A stretch of DNA of 64,000 nt from Leclercia adecarboxylata (lineage in GTDB: Bacteria > Pseudomonadota > Gammaproteobacteria > Enterobacterales > Enterobacteriaceae), in NCBI RefSeq assembly GCF_006171285.1, contig NZ_CP040889.1, positions 1,302,001 through 1,366,000 of the forward strand, written 5' to 3'. Within the stretch, counting starts at the first letter, position 1. The number at the start of each line of letters is the position of its first letter. Under the pieces are notes generated by a model. That model was given only the letters and a program-made list of their open reading frames with translations, did no database searches and had not been told where the DNA came from. Shown here piece by piece: positions 18,004-29,358 of the stretch. The translations under genes were made by a program, and so were the position numbers.

Positions 18004-19812
18004 TTATAAAATGAACGACAGCTTACGTTCGCTTCCGGACGCGCAAATCACGGCCCGGTTATCTTTTATTTCCAGTTGCGGAGTGTTTGCTTCCTGAATC
18101 TCTTCCCCGGTGGCGAGCACCGCGCTGCACAGCCAGCTCTCTCCAGGTAAAAGCGTGGTGGTGAGCACCGGAATGGCGGCACACTCCGCAAACATGATGC
18201 TGCTGTTCGGCGGCGTCACCACGCTGTCGGGCTGACGGGTGATGGCCGGCGAGAGATCGACAATCGCGCTGCTACCGTTCTTCGCATTCAGGAAACTGCC
18301 GCGTCCGATAAGCCGGGGGGCGGTTTTCATGACCGCAAACCCGCCCTCCACCGTCTGTAGGGTGCGCGCGCTGTTGATGCGGTGCAGGCGCAGATGCCAC
18401 TCGCCGAACGGCACCAGCCAGCTCTCGATGTGGACGTCATGCCACGGCGACCAGCGCGAAAAGATGAAGTTCTCGTCGACGCGAACCTCCCCGCATTCGC
18501 GGCGACCGCGGAAGTAGTTATCGCCATCCGCCAGCAGCAGCATGGAGTCGCAGGCGGCATGCTTAAGGCCGAAGCGTCCGCGCTCGATGGTGAAACCAAA
18601 GCGGCTGGAGTAGGCAAATTTGGTGTATTTCGCCTCGGTGTTGACGTAGTTGTTCAGCTCCAGCTGCCCGGCGGTGAGCATCGTGACGTGATCCGCCTGC
18701 ATCAGGATCTGCCCGGCATGGGGGATGACCCGCTTTTCGGCCAGCGCAGGCAAGGGCTGCTCTTGTGCCTGCCAGAACGGATGGCTCTCCGGCAGGGCCA
18801 GGATCAGGTAGGTTTTCAGCGCCCAGTAGGGCGAGCCCGGCGCGTTATAGTCCTCGCACATCGCCAGATTCGGGTAGGCAAAGCCGAGCGTCAGGATGCC
18901 GTCGCGATCGGTAATCGGCTGCTGCTGCCACCAGCGCAGATGACGCAGAACGATCCCTTTCACGATGCCCGGCGTGAAGACCTCCAGCCCGGAGAAGGCC
19001 ACCGCGCTCCAGAAGGCGACCATCGCGAAGCGGTAGGTCAGGCTGCGGCCAAAGGGCACCGATGCGCCGTCTGCGGCCGACATATAGATAAAATCTTCCG
19101 CAAACAGCGCTGAGCGCTGGCGCAGCACCTCTGCCCGGGCGTCATCCCCGCTCAGGGTGGCGTAGATCAGGCCGTAAAAGTGAAACGCCATGGAGATGTA
19201 GTAGTCTTTTGGCCGACCCGGGCCGTCGGAGTACCAGCCATCCCCCAGATAGTAAGCGTCCATCATGGCGAAGCGGCGATCGATGGCCTGCTGGTCGTAC
19301 GGCAGCCCCGCGCGCTTAAAGCCAAGCTGAACCATAATGGCGAAGTAGTTCCAGTTGCTGTCCGGCATGGTCGCGTCGGTGATCTGGTTCAGCCAGGCGT
19401 GCAGGTTCATCACCTCGCGCTCGCTGAAGCGATCCGTGAGCCTCTCCTGCAGCAGCGCCAGCCCCAGGCCATAGGCCGCCATCTCCACCAGCCGCTGATC
19501 GTAAGGCGCGGTTTCGCCCCAGTAGCCTGCGCTTTGTGGGTCGGTGCCCTCTTTAATAGCGGTGATGTACTTGTCGCTGAACGGCGTGCTGTCCCCTGCG
19601 GCCATCAGCGGAAACAGCCCCCACAGTACCCGGGACAGCCCCTCCATCTCGGCAACGTCCGTGGCGTAGTGGGCACAGGTATCGCCCAGCGAAAAACGGG
19701 AGCTGCCCGCCGGGAACTGCTTGTCCACAGCAGTCAGCAGCCTGTTCAGCGACGCCACCAGACCCTGGCGGGATGACAACGGATTTGATTTTTCTTTGTT
19801 TACCGCGCACAT
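18004..19812 (-). CDS. DUF2264-family protein, first gene of the uronate-oligosaccharide operon
   Basis: 602-residue soluble protein matching the DUF2264 family: an N-terminal helical part with repeated aromatic segments (NWNYFAIMVQLGFKRAG, DGWYSDGPGRPKDYYISMAFH) and a C-terminal beta-rich part from about residue 400. The layout recalls alpha/alpha-toroid plus beta-sandwich carbohydrate enzymes, but I see no motif that proves catalysis. No signal peptide. It is promoter-proximal in an operon with the MFS symporter and GH88, and divergent from an AraC regulator. A role in handling uronic-acid oligosaccharides is inference. Confidence 0.8.
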   Translation of the reverse strand: MCAVNKEKSNPLSSRQGLVASLNRLLTAVDKQFPAGSSRFSLGDTCAHYATDVAEMEGLSRVLWGLFPLMAAGDSTPFSDKYITAIKEGTDPQSAGYWGETAPYDQRLVEMAAYGLGLALLQERLTDRFSEREVMNLHAWLNQITDATMPDSNWNYFAIMVQLGFKRAGLPYDQQAIDRRFAMMDAYYLGDGWYSDGPGRPKDYYISMAFHFYGLIYATLSGDDARAEVLRQRSALFAEDFIYMSAADGASVPFGRSLTYRFAMVAFWSAVAFSGLEVFTPGIVKGIVLRHLRWWQQQPITDRDGILTLGFAYPNLAMCEDYNAPGSPYWALKTYLILALPESHPFWQAQEQPLPALAEKRVIPHAGQILMQADHVTMLTAGQLELNNYVNTEAKYTKFAYSSRFGFTIERGRFGLKHAACDSMLLLADGDNYFRGRRECGEVRVDENFIFSRWSPWHDVHIESWLVPFGEWHLRLHRINSARTLQTVEGGFAVMKTAPRLIGRGSFLNAKNGSSAIVDLSPAITRQPDSVVTPPNSSIMFAECAAIPVLTTTLLPGESWLCSAVLATGEEIQEANTPQLEIKDNRAVICASGSERKLSFIL

Positions 19813-19978
19813 AGGCTCGTCCTCGTAATCAACTGCGGCAAAGCATAGTTAATCAGCAAGGTGCAGAAATGTTAGCCGGGTCACAGGAGTGAGAGATGAA
19901 TAAACCCGCAGTTGAGGAAATTTAAAAAGGTGGTTTATAAAGGGTCAGGAAAAGGAAAAAGTTGAGTTTTATTGCACT

Positions 19979-20815
19979 ATGCGCGAGACCCCGACGGCGG
20001 AACACCTTGAGCTGATTGCCCTGAACGATACCATCGTGTCGTTCAGTCGCCTGTTCGCCAACACCGTGCGCTATCACCACTGGCACCAGTGTCTGGAAAT
20101 TCTCTATGTCGAAGAGGGCTTTGGCGTGGCGATTGTCGATAATCGCCACTACACCATGCGCCCCGGCAGGCTGTTTTTCTTCCCGCCGTTCACCCTGCAT
20201 AAGGTGATGGTTGATCCCCAGGCTGAGGCGAACTATCGCCGGACCATTATTCATCTCGACCAGCATGCGGTGATGAAAGCCCTTCGCGATTTTCCCCAGA
20301 CCCAGCAGCGGCTAAAGAAGCTGTCCCGGCGCGGGGGAGAGGCCTGGGTGGCGGACGTGGCGCACTGCCACAGCCATATCGATCATCTGTTCAGCTGCTA
20401 CCCGCCGCCGCTAAACAGCGAGCGCGTCGCCAGCCTGCTGATCGGCCTGTTCGCCATGCTGCCGCACGATGACGAAGGCCAGCCCGGGAATAGTCAGGGC
20501 ATCGCCAGCCAGGTGATGTTCTGGCTGGATGAGCACTATCGGCAGAAATTCAGCCTTGATGCCCTGGCAGATGAGCTGGGGAAATCCCGCAGCTACGTAT
20601 CACGGAAATTTCATGCCGAAACGGGCGAGAAAATTCACGATTATCTGAATACGTTAAGGTTACGCAAAGCCTGCGAGTGCCTGCTGCACTCGGATGCCAG
20701 CGTGCGGGAGATTGCCGCGCGGGTGGGGTTTTCGGATGTGACCTATTTTATCAGCGCGTTTAAAAAGGGCATCGGCGAGACGCCCTTACAGTACAGGAAG
20801 AATCACACCGGCTGA
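19979..20815 (+). CDS. AraC-family transcriptional regulator of the carbohydrate operon
   Basis: 278 residues with an N-terminal cupin-like sensing domain (YHHWHQCLEILYVEEGFG, then MRPGRLFFFPPFTLHKV) and a C-terminal double helix-turn-helix of the AraC/XylS type. The latter reads FSLDALADELGKSRSYVSRKF and, near the end, VREIAARVGFSDVTYFISAFKK. It is divergent from the DUF2264 gene, with a 166 bp shared regulatory region, and most likely activates that operon on sensing a breakdown product. Ends 6 bp from the convergent cusS stop, with no obvious terminator. Confidence 0.88.
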   Translation: MRETPTAEHLELIALNDTIVSFSRLFANTVRYHHWHQCLEILYVEEGFGVAIVDNRHYTMRPGRLFFFPPFTLHKVMVDPQAEANYRRTIIHLDQHAVMKALRDFPQTQQRLKKLSRRGGEAWVADVAHCHSHIDHLFSCYPPPLNSERVASLLIGLFAMLPHDDEGQPGNSQGIASQVMFWLDEHYRQKFSLDALADELGKSRSYVSRKFHAETGEKIHDYLNTLRLRKACECLLHSDASVREIAARVGFSDVTYFISAFKKGIGETPLQYRKNHTG

Positions 20816-20821
20816 GAATGT

Positions 20822-22294
20822 TTATTGCACCGGGATCTGCTGGCGGTGCTTCGCGGGCAGGGTCAGAATAAAGCGCGTGGATTTTATATCTGACTCAACG
20901 GATACCCGGCCGTAATGGGCGGTAATAATGGACTTAACGATAGCCAGACCGATTCCGCTGCTGCTTTCATCCTTGCGCTGCCGGGAGGGATCGACCCGAT
21001 AAAAACGATCGAACAGCCGGGGTAAATGTACTGGCGCAATGGGGGGGCCGGGGTTCTCCACAATAATATGGACTTCCCCCTCCCCGGCGCGCAGGTGGAC
21101 GGTAATGGTGCCTCCGCGCGGCGTGTAGCGGATGGCATTGGAGAGTAAATTGCTCAAAGCCCTGCGCAGCATCAGTGGGTCACCCTCCACCAGACTGGTG
21201 TGCCCTTCCAGCCTGAGCGCCACCCCGCGCTCCTCGGCCAGGGCCTCAAAGAAGTCGAATACCGTGGTGACCTCCGCCGCCAGGTCCAGCGTCTCTTTCT
21301 CGGGGATCAGCTGGTTGTTGTCTGCCTGAGCAAGGAACAGCATATCGCTGACCATTTTCGACATCCGCGAGAACTCCTCCAGACTGGAGTACATCACCTC
21401 CTCCAGCTCTCTGGCACTCCGCGGCTGGCTGAGGGCGATTTCGGTTTGCGTCACCAGGTTAGTGATCGGGGTGCGCATCTCGTGGGCAAGATCGGCAGAA
21501 AAATTGGCCTGCCGGTTAAAGACATCCTCTATGCGCTCAATCATATGGTTAAAGGAGATCACCAGCCGTTCCAGCTCAATAGGGACATCTTCGTTATTTA
21601 ACCGGACACCCAGATCTGCGGAGCTAATATTCTTGATCTGCTGACTTAAGCTGCGGATAGGTTTATGCCCCTGATAGACGGCAAACAGCACAATAAAGAT
21701 CACGATAACGCTGATTATCGAGGCCATTATCATCAGCTTATTTTTGAGGTCGTTAATATAATGAAGATGAAAATTGATCGATAACGCCATCAGTAAATTA
21801 TAGGCCTGGGTGCCATCGGCTTTTTTGCCGATGGGCAGCATCATTAAACGCCAGGTGCTGTTGTCCATCGGCTCGTTATTATGCATTCCCTGATGAGGAG
21901 AAGGATCGTGCCATGAGAGGACATTCCCGGCGCGTAACTCACGGGCAAGGGCGGGATCGCGGAGAATAGCGCTCAGATCGGGTCCGATCGCAGACTGGAA
22001 AACGGGTCGGTCATCGGTATCCAGCAGCATGACCGAGACGCTGGCGTAGCCTGCGACCACATTTTGCAGGATTTCCAGCCGCTGTTTTTCCGGCTCTTCC
22101 TGATGGCTCAGTACCGTCTCCAGCGTGGCGCCAATCTGCTTCATATCGTGAATATCACGCTCTTCAAAATGGGCCTTTACGGAGTGGATCATTATCCAGG
22201 TAAAGACAAAAAAAGAGGCGATAGTGGCAAGGCTAATAAAAAATGTCAGGCGCGTGGCCAGAGAAAATGGCCGGGAGGAGCGCTTAAAGATCAT
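20822..22294 (-). CDS. cusS: Copper/silver sensor histidine kinase CusS
   Basis: Inner-membrane kinase that senses periplasmic Cu(I)/Ag(I) and phosphorylates CusR. N-terminal membrane segment after [11 protein letters not shown], a periplasmic loop with metal-capable Met/His residues ([16 protein letters not shown]), a second membrane segment, HAMP, the H-box [16 protein letters not shown] and the ATP-binding boxes ending GIGLAIVKS. From the ATG at 22292-22294 it is 490 residues; E. coli CusS has 480 and begins equivalently. A start 12 bp upstream is possible. Overlaps the end of cusR by 11 bp. Confidence 0.93.
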   Translation of the reverse strand: MIFKRSSRPFSLATRLTFFISLATIASFFVFTWIMIHSVKAHFEERDIHDMKQIGATLETVLSHQEEPEKQRLEILQNVVAGYASVSVMLLDTDDRPVFQSAIGPDLSAILRDPALARELRAGNVLSWHDPSPHQGMHNNEPMDNSTWRLMMLPIGKKADGTQAYNLLMALSINFHLHYINDLKNKLMIMASIISVIVIFIVLFAVYQGHKPIRSLSQQIKNISSADLGVRLNNEDVPIELERLVISFNHMIERIEDVFNRQANFSADLAHEMRTPITNLVTQTEIALSQPRSARELEEVMYSSLEEFSRMSKMVSDMLFLAQADNNQLIPEKETLDLAAEVTTVFDFFEALAEERGVALRLEGHTSLVEGDPLMLRRALSNLLSNAIRYTPRGGTITVHLRAGEGEVHIIVENPGPPIAPVHLPRLFDRFYRVDPSRQRKDESSSGIGLAIVKSIITAHYGRVSVESDIKSTRFILTLPAKHRQQIPVQ

Positions 22295-22967
22295 CCGGAA
22301 CCTCAAGCATATAGCCTACGCCGCGCACCGTCTGAATTAACCGCGGCTCAAAGTCGTTATCAATTTTTGCCCGCAGCCTTTTCACTGCCACATCAATGGC
22401 GTTGGTGTCACTGTCAAAATTCATGTCCCACACCTGCGAGGCAATCAGCGAACGGGGCAGGACTTCGCCCTGGTGACGAATAAAGAACTCCAGCAGGGTA
22501 AACTCTTTGCTGGTCAGCGTAATGCGGGTGCCGCTGCGGGTGACTTTTCGGCTGACCAGGTCGAGGGTTAAATCGGCTACCTGAAACTGGCTTTCGACAA
22601 TGACGGCAGCGCCACGGCGTAACAGCGTTTTTACCCGCGCCAGCAGTTCAGCAAAGGCGAAGGGTTTCACCAGATAGTCATCCGCGCCCAGCTCAAGCCC
22701 TTTAACCCGGTGCTCAATGGTGCCGAGCGCAGTCAGCAGCAGGATGGGCATGCCTTTGTTGGCTGCACGCAACATTCTGACAATGTCCCAGCCGTTCACA
22801 TCCGGCAGCATGATATCGAGGATCAGCAGGTCATAGTCGGCGGTCATCGCCAGGTGGTAACCATTAAGCCCGTTATCCGTCAGATCGACGACGAACCCGG
22901 CCTCGGTCAATCCTTTGGTTAAATACTCACCCGTTTTTTTCTCATCTTCGACGATCAGCAGCTTCAT
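22284..22967 (-). CDS. cusR: Copper/silver response regulator CusR
   Basis: OmpR-type regulator of the heavy-metal-responsive group, 227 residues as in E. coli. Phosphoacceptor Asp51 lies in [12 protein letters not shown], and the winged helix contains [20 protein letters not shown] and [11 protein letters not shown]. It activates the divergent cusCFBA operon through the palindrome at 23045-23066. Forms an overlapping pair with cusS. Confidence 0.95.
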   Translation of the reverse strand: MKLLIVEDEKKTGEYLTKGLTEAGFVVDLTDNGLNGYHLAMTADYDLLILDIMLPDVNGWDIVRMLRAANKGMPILLLTALGTIEHRVKGLELGADDYLVKPFAFAELLARVKTLLRRGAAVIVESQFQVADLTLDLVSRKVTRSGTRITLTSKEFTLLEFFIRHQGEVLPRSLIASQVWDMNFDSDTNAIDVAVKRLRAKIDNDFEPRLIQTVRGVGYMLEVPDDL

Positions 22968-23044
22968 GACGCCCTTCTCCCTGCACCTTATTTGCGAGTT
23001 TTTGATTGTAGGGCAGACGGATCGGATAGCAATGGCTTAATCGC

Positions 23045-23066
23045 AAAATGACAGCTTTGTCATTTT
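23045..23066. promoter_or_regulatory. CusR-binding palindrome
   Basis: Perfect inverted repeat AAAATGACA-GCTT-TGTCATTTT between divergent cusR and cusC. It matches the known copper box of CusR/CopR regulators and lies 91 bp before the cusC start. Confidence 0.85.
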
Positions 23067-23156
23067 CCTGTCACCCGTCAAACAGAGTCCCTTTTGTAGA
23101 GTAAGCCCCACTGAGACATACCCATTATTAAGCGTCCTGTCCGGGCCATAAAAACT

Positions 23157-24536
23157 ATGCACAAATTAAAATTACTGACGCTCAGCGGGATATTTGTTCT
23201 GACGGGCTGTATTTCCCTGGCACCGAATTATTCACGCCCTGATTCCCCGGTTCCACAGCAATTTTCCCTTAGCCAGAATCAGCTGGTGTCGACGCCTGCG
23301 AATTATCAGGATACGGGCTGGCGGAGGTTCTTTGGCGATCCGCAGGTGAAAAAGTTGATCGGTGAAGCCCTGCTGAATAACCGCGACCTGCGAATGGCGG
23401 CACTGAAGGTGCAGGAAGCCAGAGCGCAGTATGGCGTGACGGATGCCGACCGCTATCCGCAGCTCAACGCGACCGCGAGTAACACCTGGAGCGGTAAACT
23501 TGCGGACGATAGCGGCACCCGGCAGCAATATCAGGCCGGGCTGGATCTCAATTACGATCTCGATTTCTTTGGCCGTTTAAAAAATCTGAGTGAAGCCGAA
23601 CGGCAGAACTATTTTGCCAGCGAAGAAGCACGCCGTGCGGTCCATATTCTCCTCATCGCAAATGTGTCACAAGGTTATTTCAGGCAGCGACTGGCGTATG
23701 CGCAATTACAGGTTGCTCAGGAGACGTTAGCCAATTACAGGCAGTCATACGCTTTTATAGAGAAACAGCTGGTGACCGGCAGCAGTAACGTGCTGGCGCT
23801 GGAGCAAGCGCGCGGGGTTATTGAAAGTACCCGCAGCGATATTGCGAAACGCAAAGGGGAACTGGCACAGGCGAATAATGCGTTACAGCTGCTGCTGGGC
23901 ACCTATAACACCCTGCCGGATGATACCGCGGTGAGCGAGGTGGATATCAACGGCGTAACGTTACCGCCATCGCTCTCTTCGCAGATCCTGTTGCAACGTC
24001 CCGATATTATGCAGGCCGAACATGGTCTGCTGGCTGCTAATGCGAATATTGGCGCTGCCCGCGCGGCCTTTTTCCCCTCAATCACCCTGACCGGCTCGTT
24101 ATCCGGCAGCAGTACAGATCTTTCAAGCCTGTTTTCAAACGGGATGTGGAATTTTATACCCAAAATCGACCTACCTATTTTTAACGCCGGGCGTAATCAA
24201 TCCAGCCTGGATTTAGCGGAAATTCGCCAGCAACAGTCGGTGGTGAATTACGAGCAAAAAATAGAGTCCGCCTTTAAAGAGGTCGCCGACACCCTGGCGC
24301 TGCGCCAGAGCCTGGCGGATCAACTCGCGGCCCAGAAGCGTTATCTGGCCTCGCTGCAGATTACCCTGCAGCGCGCTCAGACCCTCTATCAGCATGGCGC
24401 GGTCAGCTATATCGAAGTGCTGGATGCCGAACGCTCCCTGTTTGCCACCCAACAGACCTTACTCGACCTTAATTACGCCCGTCAGGTCAACGAAATTACC
24501 TTATTCACCGCCCTCGGCGGCGGCTGGATTGAATAA
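23157..24536 (+). CDS. cusC: CusC outer-membrane channel of the copper/silver efflux system
   Basis: TolC-family outer-membrane lipoprotein forming the exit duct of CusCBA. Signal peptide with lipobox LTGC (Cys18), then two OEP repeats with long helices; blocks such as WRRFFGDPQVKKLI and LPPSLSSQILLQRPDIMQAE are typical. 459 residues, near E. coli CusC (457). First gene of cusCFBA. Confidence 0.94.
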   Translation: MHKLKLLTLSGIFVLTGCISLAPNYSRPDSPVPQQFSLSQNQLVSTPANYQDTGWRRFFGDPQVKKLIGEALLNNRDLRMAALKVQEARAQYGVTDADRYPQLNATASNTWSGKLADDSGTRQQYQAGLDLNYDLDFFGRLKNLSEAERQNYFASEEARRAVHILLIANVSQGYFRQRLAYAQLQVAQETLANYRQSYAFIEKQLVTGSSNVLALEQARGVIESTRSDIAKRKGELAQANNALQLLLGTYNTLPDDTAVSEVDINGVTLPPSLSSQILLQRPDIMQAEHGLLAANANIGAARAAFFPSITLTGSLSGSSTDLSSLFSNGMWNFIPKIDLPIFNAGRNQSSLDLAEIRQQQSVVNYEQKIESAFKEVADTLALRQSLADQLAAQKRYLASLQITLQRAQTLYQHGAVSYIEVLDAERSLFATQQTLLDLNYARQVNEITLFTALGGGWIE

Positions 24537-24566
24537 CGACATCACCCAACTTAAGGAATAGTAATC

Positions 24567-24908
24567 ATGAATATCGTCTCTAAAGCCGTTCTGTTCAGCC
24601 TTTTTTCTGCTGTCGCCTTTAGCGCGACAGCCAGTGAGATGAGCACAATGCATGCGGCAGCGCCGGCTGCGCAGCAAGAGCAGATCGTACAGGCCACGGG
24701 TGAAGTCAAACTCATCGATCCGGACGCGAAAAAAATCACCATTGCCCACGGCCCCGTCGCCGCGCTGAACTGGCCAGCGATGACGATGCGTTTTACCTTC
24801 ACCCAGGCATCGCAAATCCAGGGCATAACAGCGGGTGACCAGGTCGAATTTACGTTTATCCAGCAGGGCAATATCTCACTGTTGCAGGATATTCGCCGCC
24901 AGGATTAA
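24567..24908 (+). CDS. cusF: CusF periplasmic copper/silver chaperone
   Basis: Small OB-fold metallochaperone that hands Cu(I)/Ag(I) to CusB. Signal peptide to about residue 22. The metal site is intact: His in KKITIAHGPV, Trp in ALNWPAM, and two Met in MTMRFTF. 113 residues. Lies 30 bp after cusC. Confidence 0.94.
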   Translation: MNIVSKAVLFSLFSAVAFSATASEMSTMHAAAPAAQQEQIVQATGEVKLIDPDAKKITIAHGPVAALNWPAMTMRFTFTQASQIQGITAGDQVEFTFIQQGNISLLQDIRRQD

Positions 24909-24937
24909 TCGTGGCGTACATCATCAATGGAACGTGC

Positions 24938-26215
24938 ATGGGCAATAATATGACGTTTTTTACCCCTAAAAACACCGCGCTTCTGGTCAGCGGCGTAATA
25001 CTCGGCGGGATACTTTCAGCGGGTGTGTCCTCTTATTTTTCAGCAGCACATTCAACGGCTGATGTTCCTCATGATGCAGAACACGCCTCGCGGAAAGTGC
25101 TGTTCTGGTATGACCCGATGTATCCAAATACCCGTTTCGACAAGCCCGGCAAATCGCCGTTTATGGATATGGATCTGGTACCAAAATACGCCGATGGCGA
25201 TGCGGAAGCCGCCGCTGCGCCGGGGATCCGCATCGATCCCACTCAGACCCAGAATCTCGGCGTCAAGACAGAGCCCGTTCGCCGCGGGTCGCTGGAATAT
25301 CGCCAGACTTACCCGGCAAACGTCAGCTACAACGATTACCAGATTGCGATTATCCAGGCGCGGTCGGCCGGTTTTATCGAGAAAGTGTACCCCCTCACCG
25401 TCGGGGATAAAGTGCAAAAAGGCGCGCCGCTGGTGGAGCTCACCATCCCGGAGTGGGTTGAAGCGCAAAGTGAATATTTACTGCTGCGTGACACCGGCGG
25501 AACCGGCACCCAGACCGAAGGCATTCTTGAGCGCCTGCGGCTGGCGGGTATGCCTGATGAGGATATTCGTCGCCTGAAAGCGAGCCGTAAAATCCAGACC
25601 CGGTTTACCCTGAAAGCGCCGATTGATGGCGTCATTACTGCCTTTGACCTGCGCACCGGGATGAACATCGCCAAAGACAATATTGTCGCCAAAATCCAGG
25701 GGATGGATCCCGTGTGGATCAGCGCTGCGGTACCGGAATCCATCGCATGGATGATCACCGATGCGTCACAGCTGGCGATTTCGGTTCCGGCCTGGCCGGA
25801 TAAATCCTTCGCCATCAGGAAATGGTCGCTGCTGCCAAGCGTTGATGCCACCACCCGGACGCTGCAGCTGCGGCTGCTGGTGGATAACCCCGATGAGTCG
25901 TTGAAACCGGGCATGAATGCCAGGCTGAAGCTGAACAGCCAAAGTCAGCCCATGCTGTTGATCCCGTCTAAGGCGCTAATCGACAACGGTGACGAGCAGC
26001 GGGTGATCACCGTTAATGCCGACGGGCGCTTTGTACCGAAGCGGGTCCAGGTGTTCCATGAGTCGCAGGGGGTGACGGCGATCCGCAGCGGGATTGCTGA
26101 AGGGGAAAAAGTCGTGTCCAGCGGCCTGTTCCTGATCGACTCCGAGGCCAATATCGCCGGTGCCCTCGACAGGATGCGCGCGGCCGACACGTCAGCTCAA
26201 GGACATGAACAATGA
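24938..26215 (+). CDS. cusB: CusB periplasmic adaptor of copper/silver efflux
   Basis: Membrane-fusion protein linking CusA to CusC and receiving metal from CusF. An N-terminal hydrophobic segment is followed by the metal-binding N-terminal region with [12 protein letters not shown] and [10 protein letters not shown], carrying the conserved methionines. Lipoyl, hairpin, beta-barrel and membrane-proximal domains follow. The ATG at 24938 (GGAA upstream) gives 425 residues; GTG 24911 or ATG 24950 are alternatives. Overlaps cusA by four bases. Confidence 0.92.
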   Translation: MGNNMTFFTPKNTALLVSGVILGGILSAGVSSYFSAAHSTADVPHDAEHASRKVLFWYDPMYPNTRFDKPGKSPFMDMDLVPKYADGDAEAAAAPGIRIDPTQTQNLGVKTEPVRRGSLEYRQTYPANVSYNDYQIAIIQARSAGFIEKVYPLTVGDKVQKGAPLVELTIPEWVEAQSEYLLLRDTGGTGTQTEGILERLRLAGMPDEDIRRLKASRKIQTRFTLKAPIDGVITAFDLRTGMNIAKDNIVAKIQGMDPVWISAAVPESIAWMITDASQLAISVPAWPDKSFAIRKWSLLPSVDATTRTLQLRLLVDNPDESLKPGMNARLKLNSQSQPMLLIPSKALIDNGDEQRVITVNADGRFVPKRVQVFHESQGVTAIRSGIAEGEKVVSSGLFLIDSEANIAGALDRMRAADTSAQGHEQ

Positions 26216-29200
26216 TTGAATGGATTATTCGCCGTTCGGTAGCCAACCGTTTCCTGGTCGTGATGGGGGCGTTATTTCTCAGTATCTGGGGTGCCTGGAC
26301 CATTATTCACACCCCGGTTGATGCCCTGCCGGACCTGTCCGATGTTCAGGTGATTGTCAAAACACAGTATCCCGGACAGGCGCCACAGCTGGTGGAAAAC
26401 CAGGTCACCTACCCGCTGAGCACCACCATGCTCTCGGTGCCGGGGGCGAAAACGGTGCGCGGCTTTTCACAGTTTGGTGATTCCTACGTGTACGTCATTT
26501 TTGAGGACGGCACCGATCAGTACTGGGCGCGTTCCCGTGTACTGGAGTACCTCAATCAGGTGCAGGGTAAACTGCCCGCAGGGGTCAGTGCCGAAATAGG
26601 CCCGGACGCCACCGGCGTGGGCTGGATCTTTGAGTATGCGCTGGTCGATCGCAGCGGCAAACACGATCTCGCCGAGCTGCGTTCATTACAGGACTGGTTC
26701 CTGAAGTATGAGCTGAAAACGATCCCTGACGTGGCGGAAGTGGCGTCGGTGGGCGGCGTGGTCAAAGAGTATCAGATCCTGGTCGATCCGCAGAAACTGA
26801 CCCAGTTCGGCATCAGCCTGGCAGAGGTTAAATCGGCACTGAATGCCTCGAATCAGGAAGCAGGCGGCTCCTCGGTTGAGCTTTCCGAAGCGGAATATAT
26901 GGTGCGGGCCAGCGGCTATCTGCAAAGCATTGATGACTTCAACAGCATCGTCTTAAAAGCCGGTGCCGAGGGTGTGCCGGTCTATCTGCGTGACGTCGCG
27001 CGGGTCCAGATTGGCCCCGAGATGCGCCGCGGCATTGCCGACCTCAACGGTGAAGGCGAAGTCGCCGGCGGCGTGGTGATCCTGCGTTCCGGTAAAAACG
27101 CCCGGGCGGTCATTTCAGCGGTAAAAGCGAAACTGGACAGCCTCAGAAAGAGCCTGCCAGACGGGGTGGAGATCGTGACCACTTACGATCGCAGCCAGCT
27201 GATTGACCGGGCGATTGACAACCTGAGCCATAAGTTACTGGAAGAGTTCGTGGTGGTTGCGCTGGTCTGCGCCCTGTTTCTCTGGCATCTACGTTCGGCG
27301 CTGGTGGCGATTATTTCACTGCCGCTGGGCCTGTGCTTTGCCTTTATCATCATGCATTTTCAGGGGCTTAACGCCAATATCATGTCGCTGGGCGGGATTG
27401 CTATCGCCGTCGGCGCAATGGTCGATGCCGCCATCGTGATGATTGAAAATGCCCATAAACGCCTTGAGGAGTGGGACCACCAGCATCCAGGGCAGAAAAT
27501 GTCCAACGCCACGCGCTGGCAGGTGATCACCAACGCCTCGGTAGAGGTGGGTCCGGCGCTGTTTATCAGCCTGCTGATCATCACCCTGTCATTTATTCCC
27601 ATCTTTACCCTCGAAGGCCAGGAAGGTCGTCTGTTCGGCCCCCTGGCCTTTACCAAAACCTGGTCGATGGCTGGGGCCGCGCTGCTGGCTATTATGGTGA
27701 TCCCGGTCCTGATGGGCTTCTGGATCCGGGGTAAAATCCCGGCAGAAAACCGTAATCCCTTGAGCCGCGTGCTGATCCGCCTGTACCACCCGCTGCTGCT
27801 GAAGGTGCTGCACTGGCCGAAAGCGACCCTGCTGGTGGCGATGCTGTCGATCCTGACGATTATCTGGCCGCTCAGTAAAGTGGGGGGTGAGTTTCTGCCG
27901 CAAATCAATGAGGGCGATCTGCTGTATATGCCCTCCACCCTGCCGGGCATATCGGCCGCGCAGGCGGCTCAAATGCTGCAAATTACCGACAAACTGATCA
28001 TGACCGTGCCGGAAGTGGCCCGCGTCTTCGGCAAGACCGGGAAAGCCGAAACGGCGACCGACTCCGCGCCGCTGGAGATGGTGGAAACCACCATCCAGCT
28101 GAAACCTGAAGATCAGTGGCGACCGGGGATGACGATGGACAAAATCATCGCTGAACTGGATAAGACCGTACGTCTGCCAGGACTGGCGAACCTCTGGGTA
28201 CCGCCCATCCGTAACCGCATTGATATGCTCTCGACCGGGATAAAAAGCCCGATTGGCATCAAAGTGTCAGGCACGGTGCTGGCGGATATCGACGCCCTGT
28301 CGGAACAGATCGAAGTGGTCGCCAGAACGGTACCCGGCGTGACGTCTGCCCTGGCCGAACGGCTGGTTGGCGGGCGTTACCTGAACGTCGATATTCAGCG
28401 TGAGAAAGCCGCTCGTTACGGCATGACCCCCGCTGACGTGCAGCTGTTTATCACCTCTGCGGTTGGCGGGGCGATGGTCGGCGAAACGGTGGAAGGCATC
28501 GAGCGCTATCCGATTAACATCCGCTATCCGCAACGTTATCGCGACAGCCTGGAGCAGCTGCGCCAGTTGCCGATCCTGACCCCGATGAAACAGCAAATTA
28601 CGCTGGCGGATGTCGCCGAGGTGAAGGTGACGTCCGGGCCGTCGATGCTGAAAAGTGAAAATGCCCGGCCCACAGGCTGGATCTATATCGATTCCCGCGA
28701 TCGCGACATGCTGTCGGTCGTGAACGATCTCAAAAAAGCGATCGCCGAAAACGTGCAGCTCACGCCGGGCACCAGCGTGACCTTCTCCGGTCAGTTTGAG
28801 TATATGGAGCGCGCCAGCCAGAAGCTGAAACTGATGGTACCCATGACGCTGATGATCATCTTTATACTGCTGTATCTGGCCTTCCGCCGCGTTGGCGAAG
28901 CCTTGCTGATCATCACCAGCGTGCCTTTTGCGCTGGTGGGGGGGATCTGGTTCCTCTACTGGATGGGGTTTCATCTGTCGGTCGCCACCGGTACCGGGTT
29001 TATTGCGCTGGCCGGGGTCGCCGCAGAGTTTGGCGTGGTGATGCTGATGTATCTGCGCCATGCCATTGAGGCGGATCCTTCCCTGGACAATCCGCGCACC
29101 TTCAGCGCCGAAAAACTGGATGCGGCGCTGTATCAGGGTGCGGTTCTGCGCGTGCGGCCTAAGGCGATGACGGTAGCGGTGATCATTGCCGGGTTACTGC

Positions 29201-29358
29201 CCATTTTATGGGGCACCGGGGCCGGCTCAGAGGTCATGAGCCGGATTGCCGCCCCGATGATTGGCGGGATGATTACCGCTCCGCTGCTGTCGCTGTTTAT
29301 CATCCCGGCGGCCTATAAACTGATGTGGCTGCGCAGATCCCGCCGCACCGGGGGTTAA
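26212..29358 (+). CDS. cusA: CusA RND copper/silver efflux pump
   Basis: Inner-membrane heavy-metal RND pump, 1048 residues (E. coli 1047), twelve membrane segments in two halves. The proton-relay Asp lies in [16 protein letters not shown]. Methionines that match the periplasmic Cu(I) site are seen in [12 protein letters not shown] and [13 protein letters not shown]. The protein exports Cu(I)/Ag(I) from the periplasm and cytosol through CusC. Its TAA stop shares two bases with the stop of convergent rclR, with no terminator between. Confidence 0.95.
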   Translation: MIEWIIRRSVANRFLVVMGALFLSIWGAWTIIHTPVDALPDLSDVQVIVKTQYPGQAPQLVENQVTYPLSTTMLSVPGAKTVRGFSQFGDSYVYVIFEDGTDQYWARSRVLEYLNQVQGKLPAGVSAEIGPDATGVGWIFEYALVDRSGKHDLAELRSLQDWFLKYELKTIPDVAEVASVGGVVKEYQILVDPQKLTQFGISLAEVKSALNASNQEAGGSSVELSEAEYMVRASGYLQSIDDFNSIVLKAGAEGVPVYLRDVARVQIGPEMRRGIADLNGEGEVAGGVVILRSGKNARAVISAVKAKLDSLRKSLPDGVEIVTTYDRSQLIDRAIDNLSHKLLEEFVVVALVCALFLWHLRSALVAIISLPLGLCFAFIIMHFQGLNANIMSLGGIAIAVGAMVDAAIVMIENAHKRLEEWDHQHPGQKMSNATRWQVITNASVEVGPALFISLLIITLSFIPIFTLEGQEGRLFGPLAFTKTWSMAGAALLAIMVIPVLMGFWIRGKIPAENRNPLSRVLIRLYHPLLLKVLHWPKATLLVAMLSILTIIWPLSKVGGEFLPQINEGDLLYMPSTLPGISAAQAAQMLQITDKLIMTVPEVARVFGKTGKAETATDSAPLEMVETTIQLKPEDQWRPGMTMDKIIAELDKTVRLPGLANLWVPPIRNRIDMLSTGIKSPIGIKVSGTVLADIDALSEQIEVVARTVPGVTSALAERLVGGRYLNVDIQREKAARYGMTPADVQLFITSAVGGAMVGETVEGIERYPINIRYPQRYRDSLEQLRQLPILTPMKQQITLADVAEVKVTSGPSMLKSENARPTGWIYIDSRDRDMLSVVNDLKKAIAENVQLTPGTSVTFSGQFEYMERASQKLKLMVPMTLMIIFILLYLAFRRVGEALLIITSVPFALVGGIWFLYWMGFHLSVATGTGFIALAGVAAEFGVVMLMYLRHAIEADPSLDNPRTFSAEKLDAALYQGAVLRVRPKAMTVAVIIAGLLPILWGTGAGSEVMSRIAAPMIGGMITAPLLSLFIIPAAYKLMWLRRSRRTGG

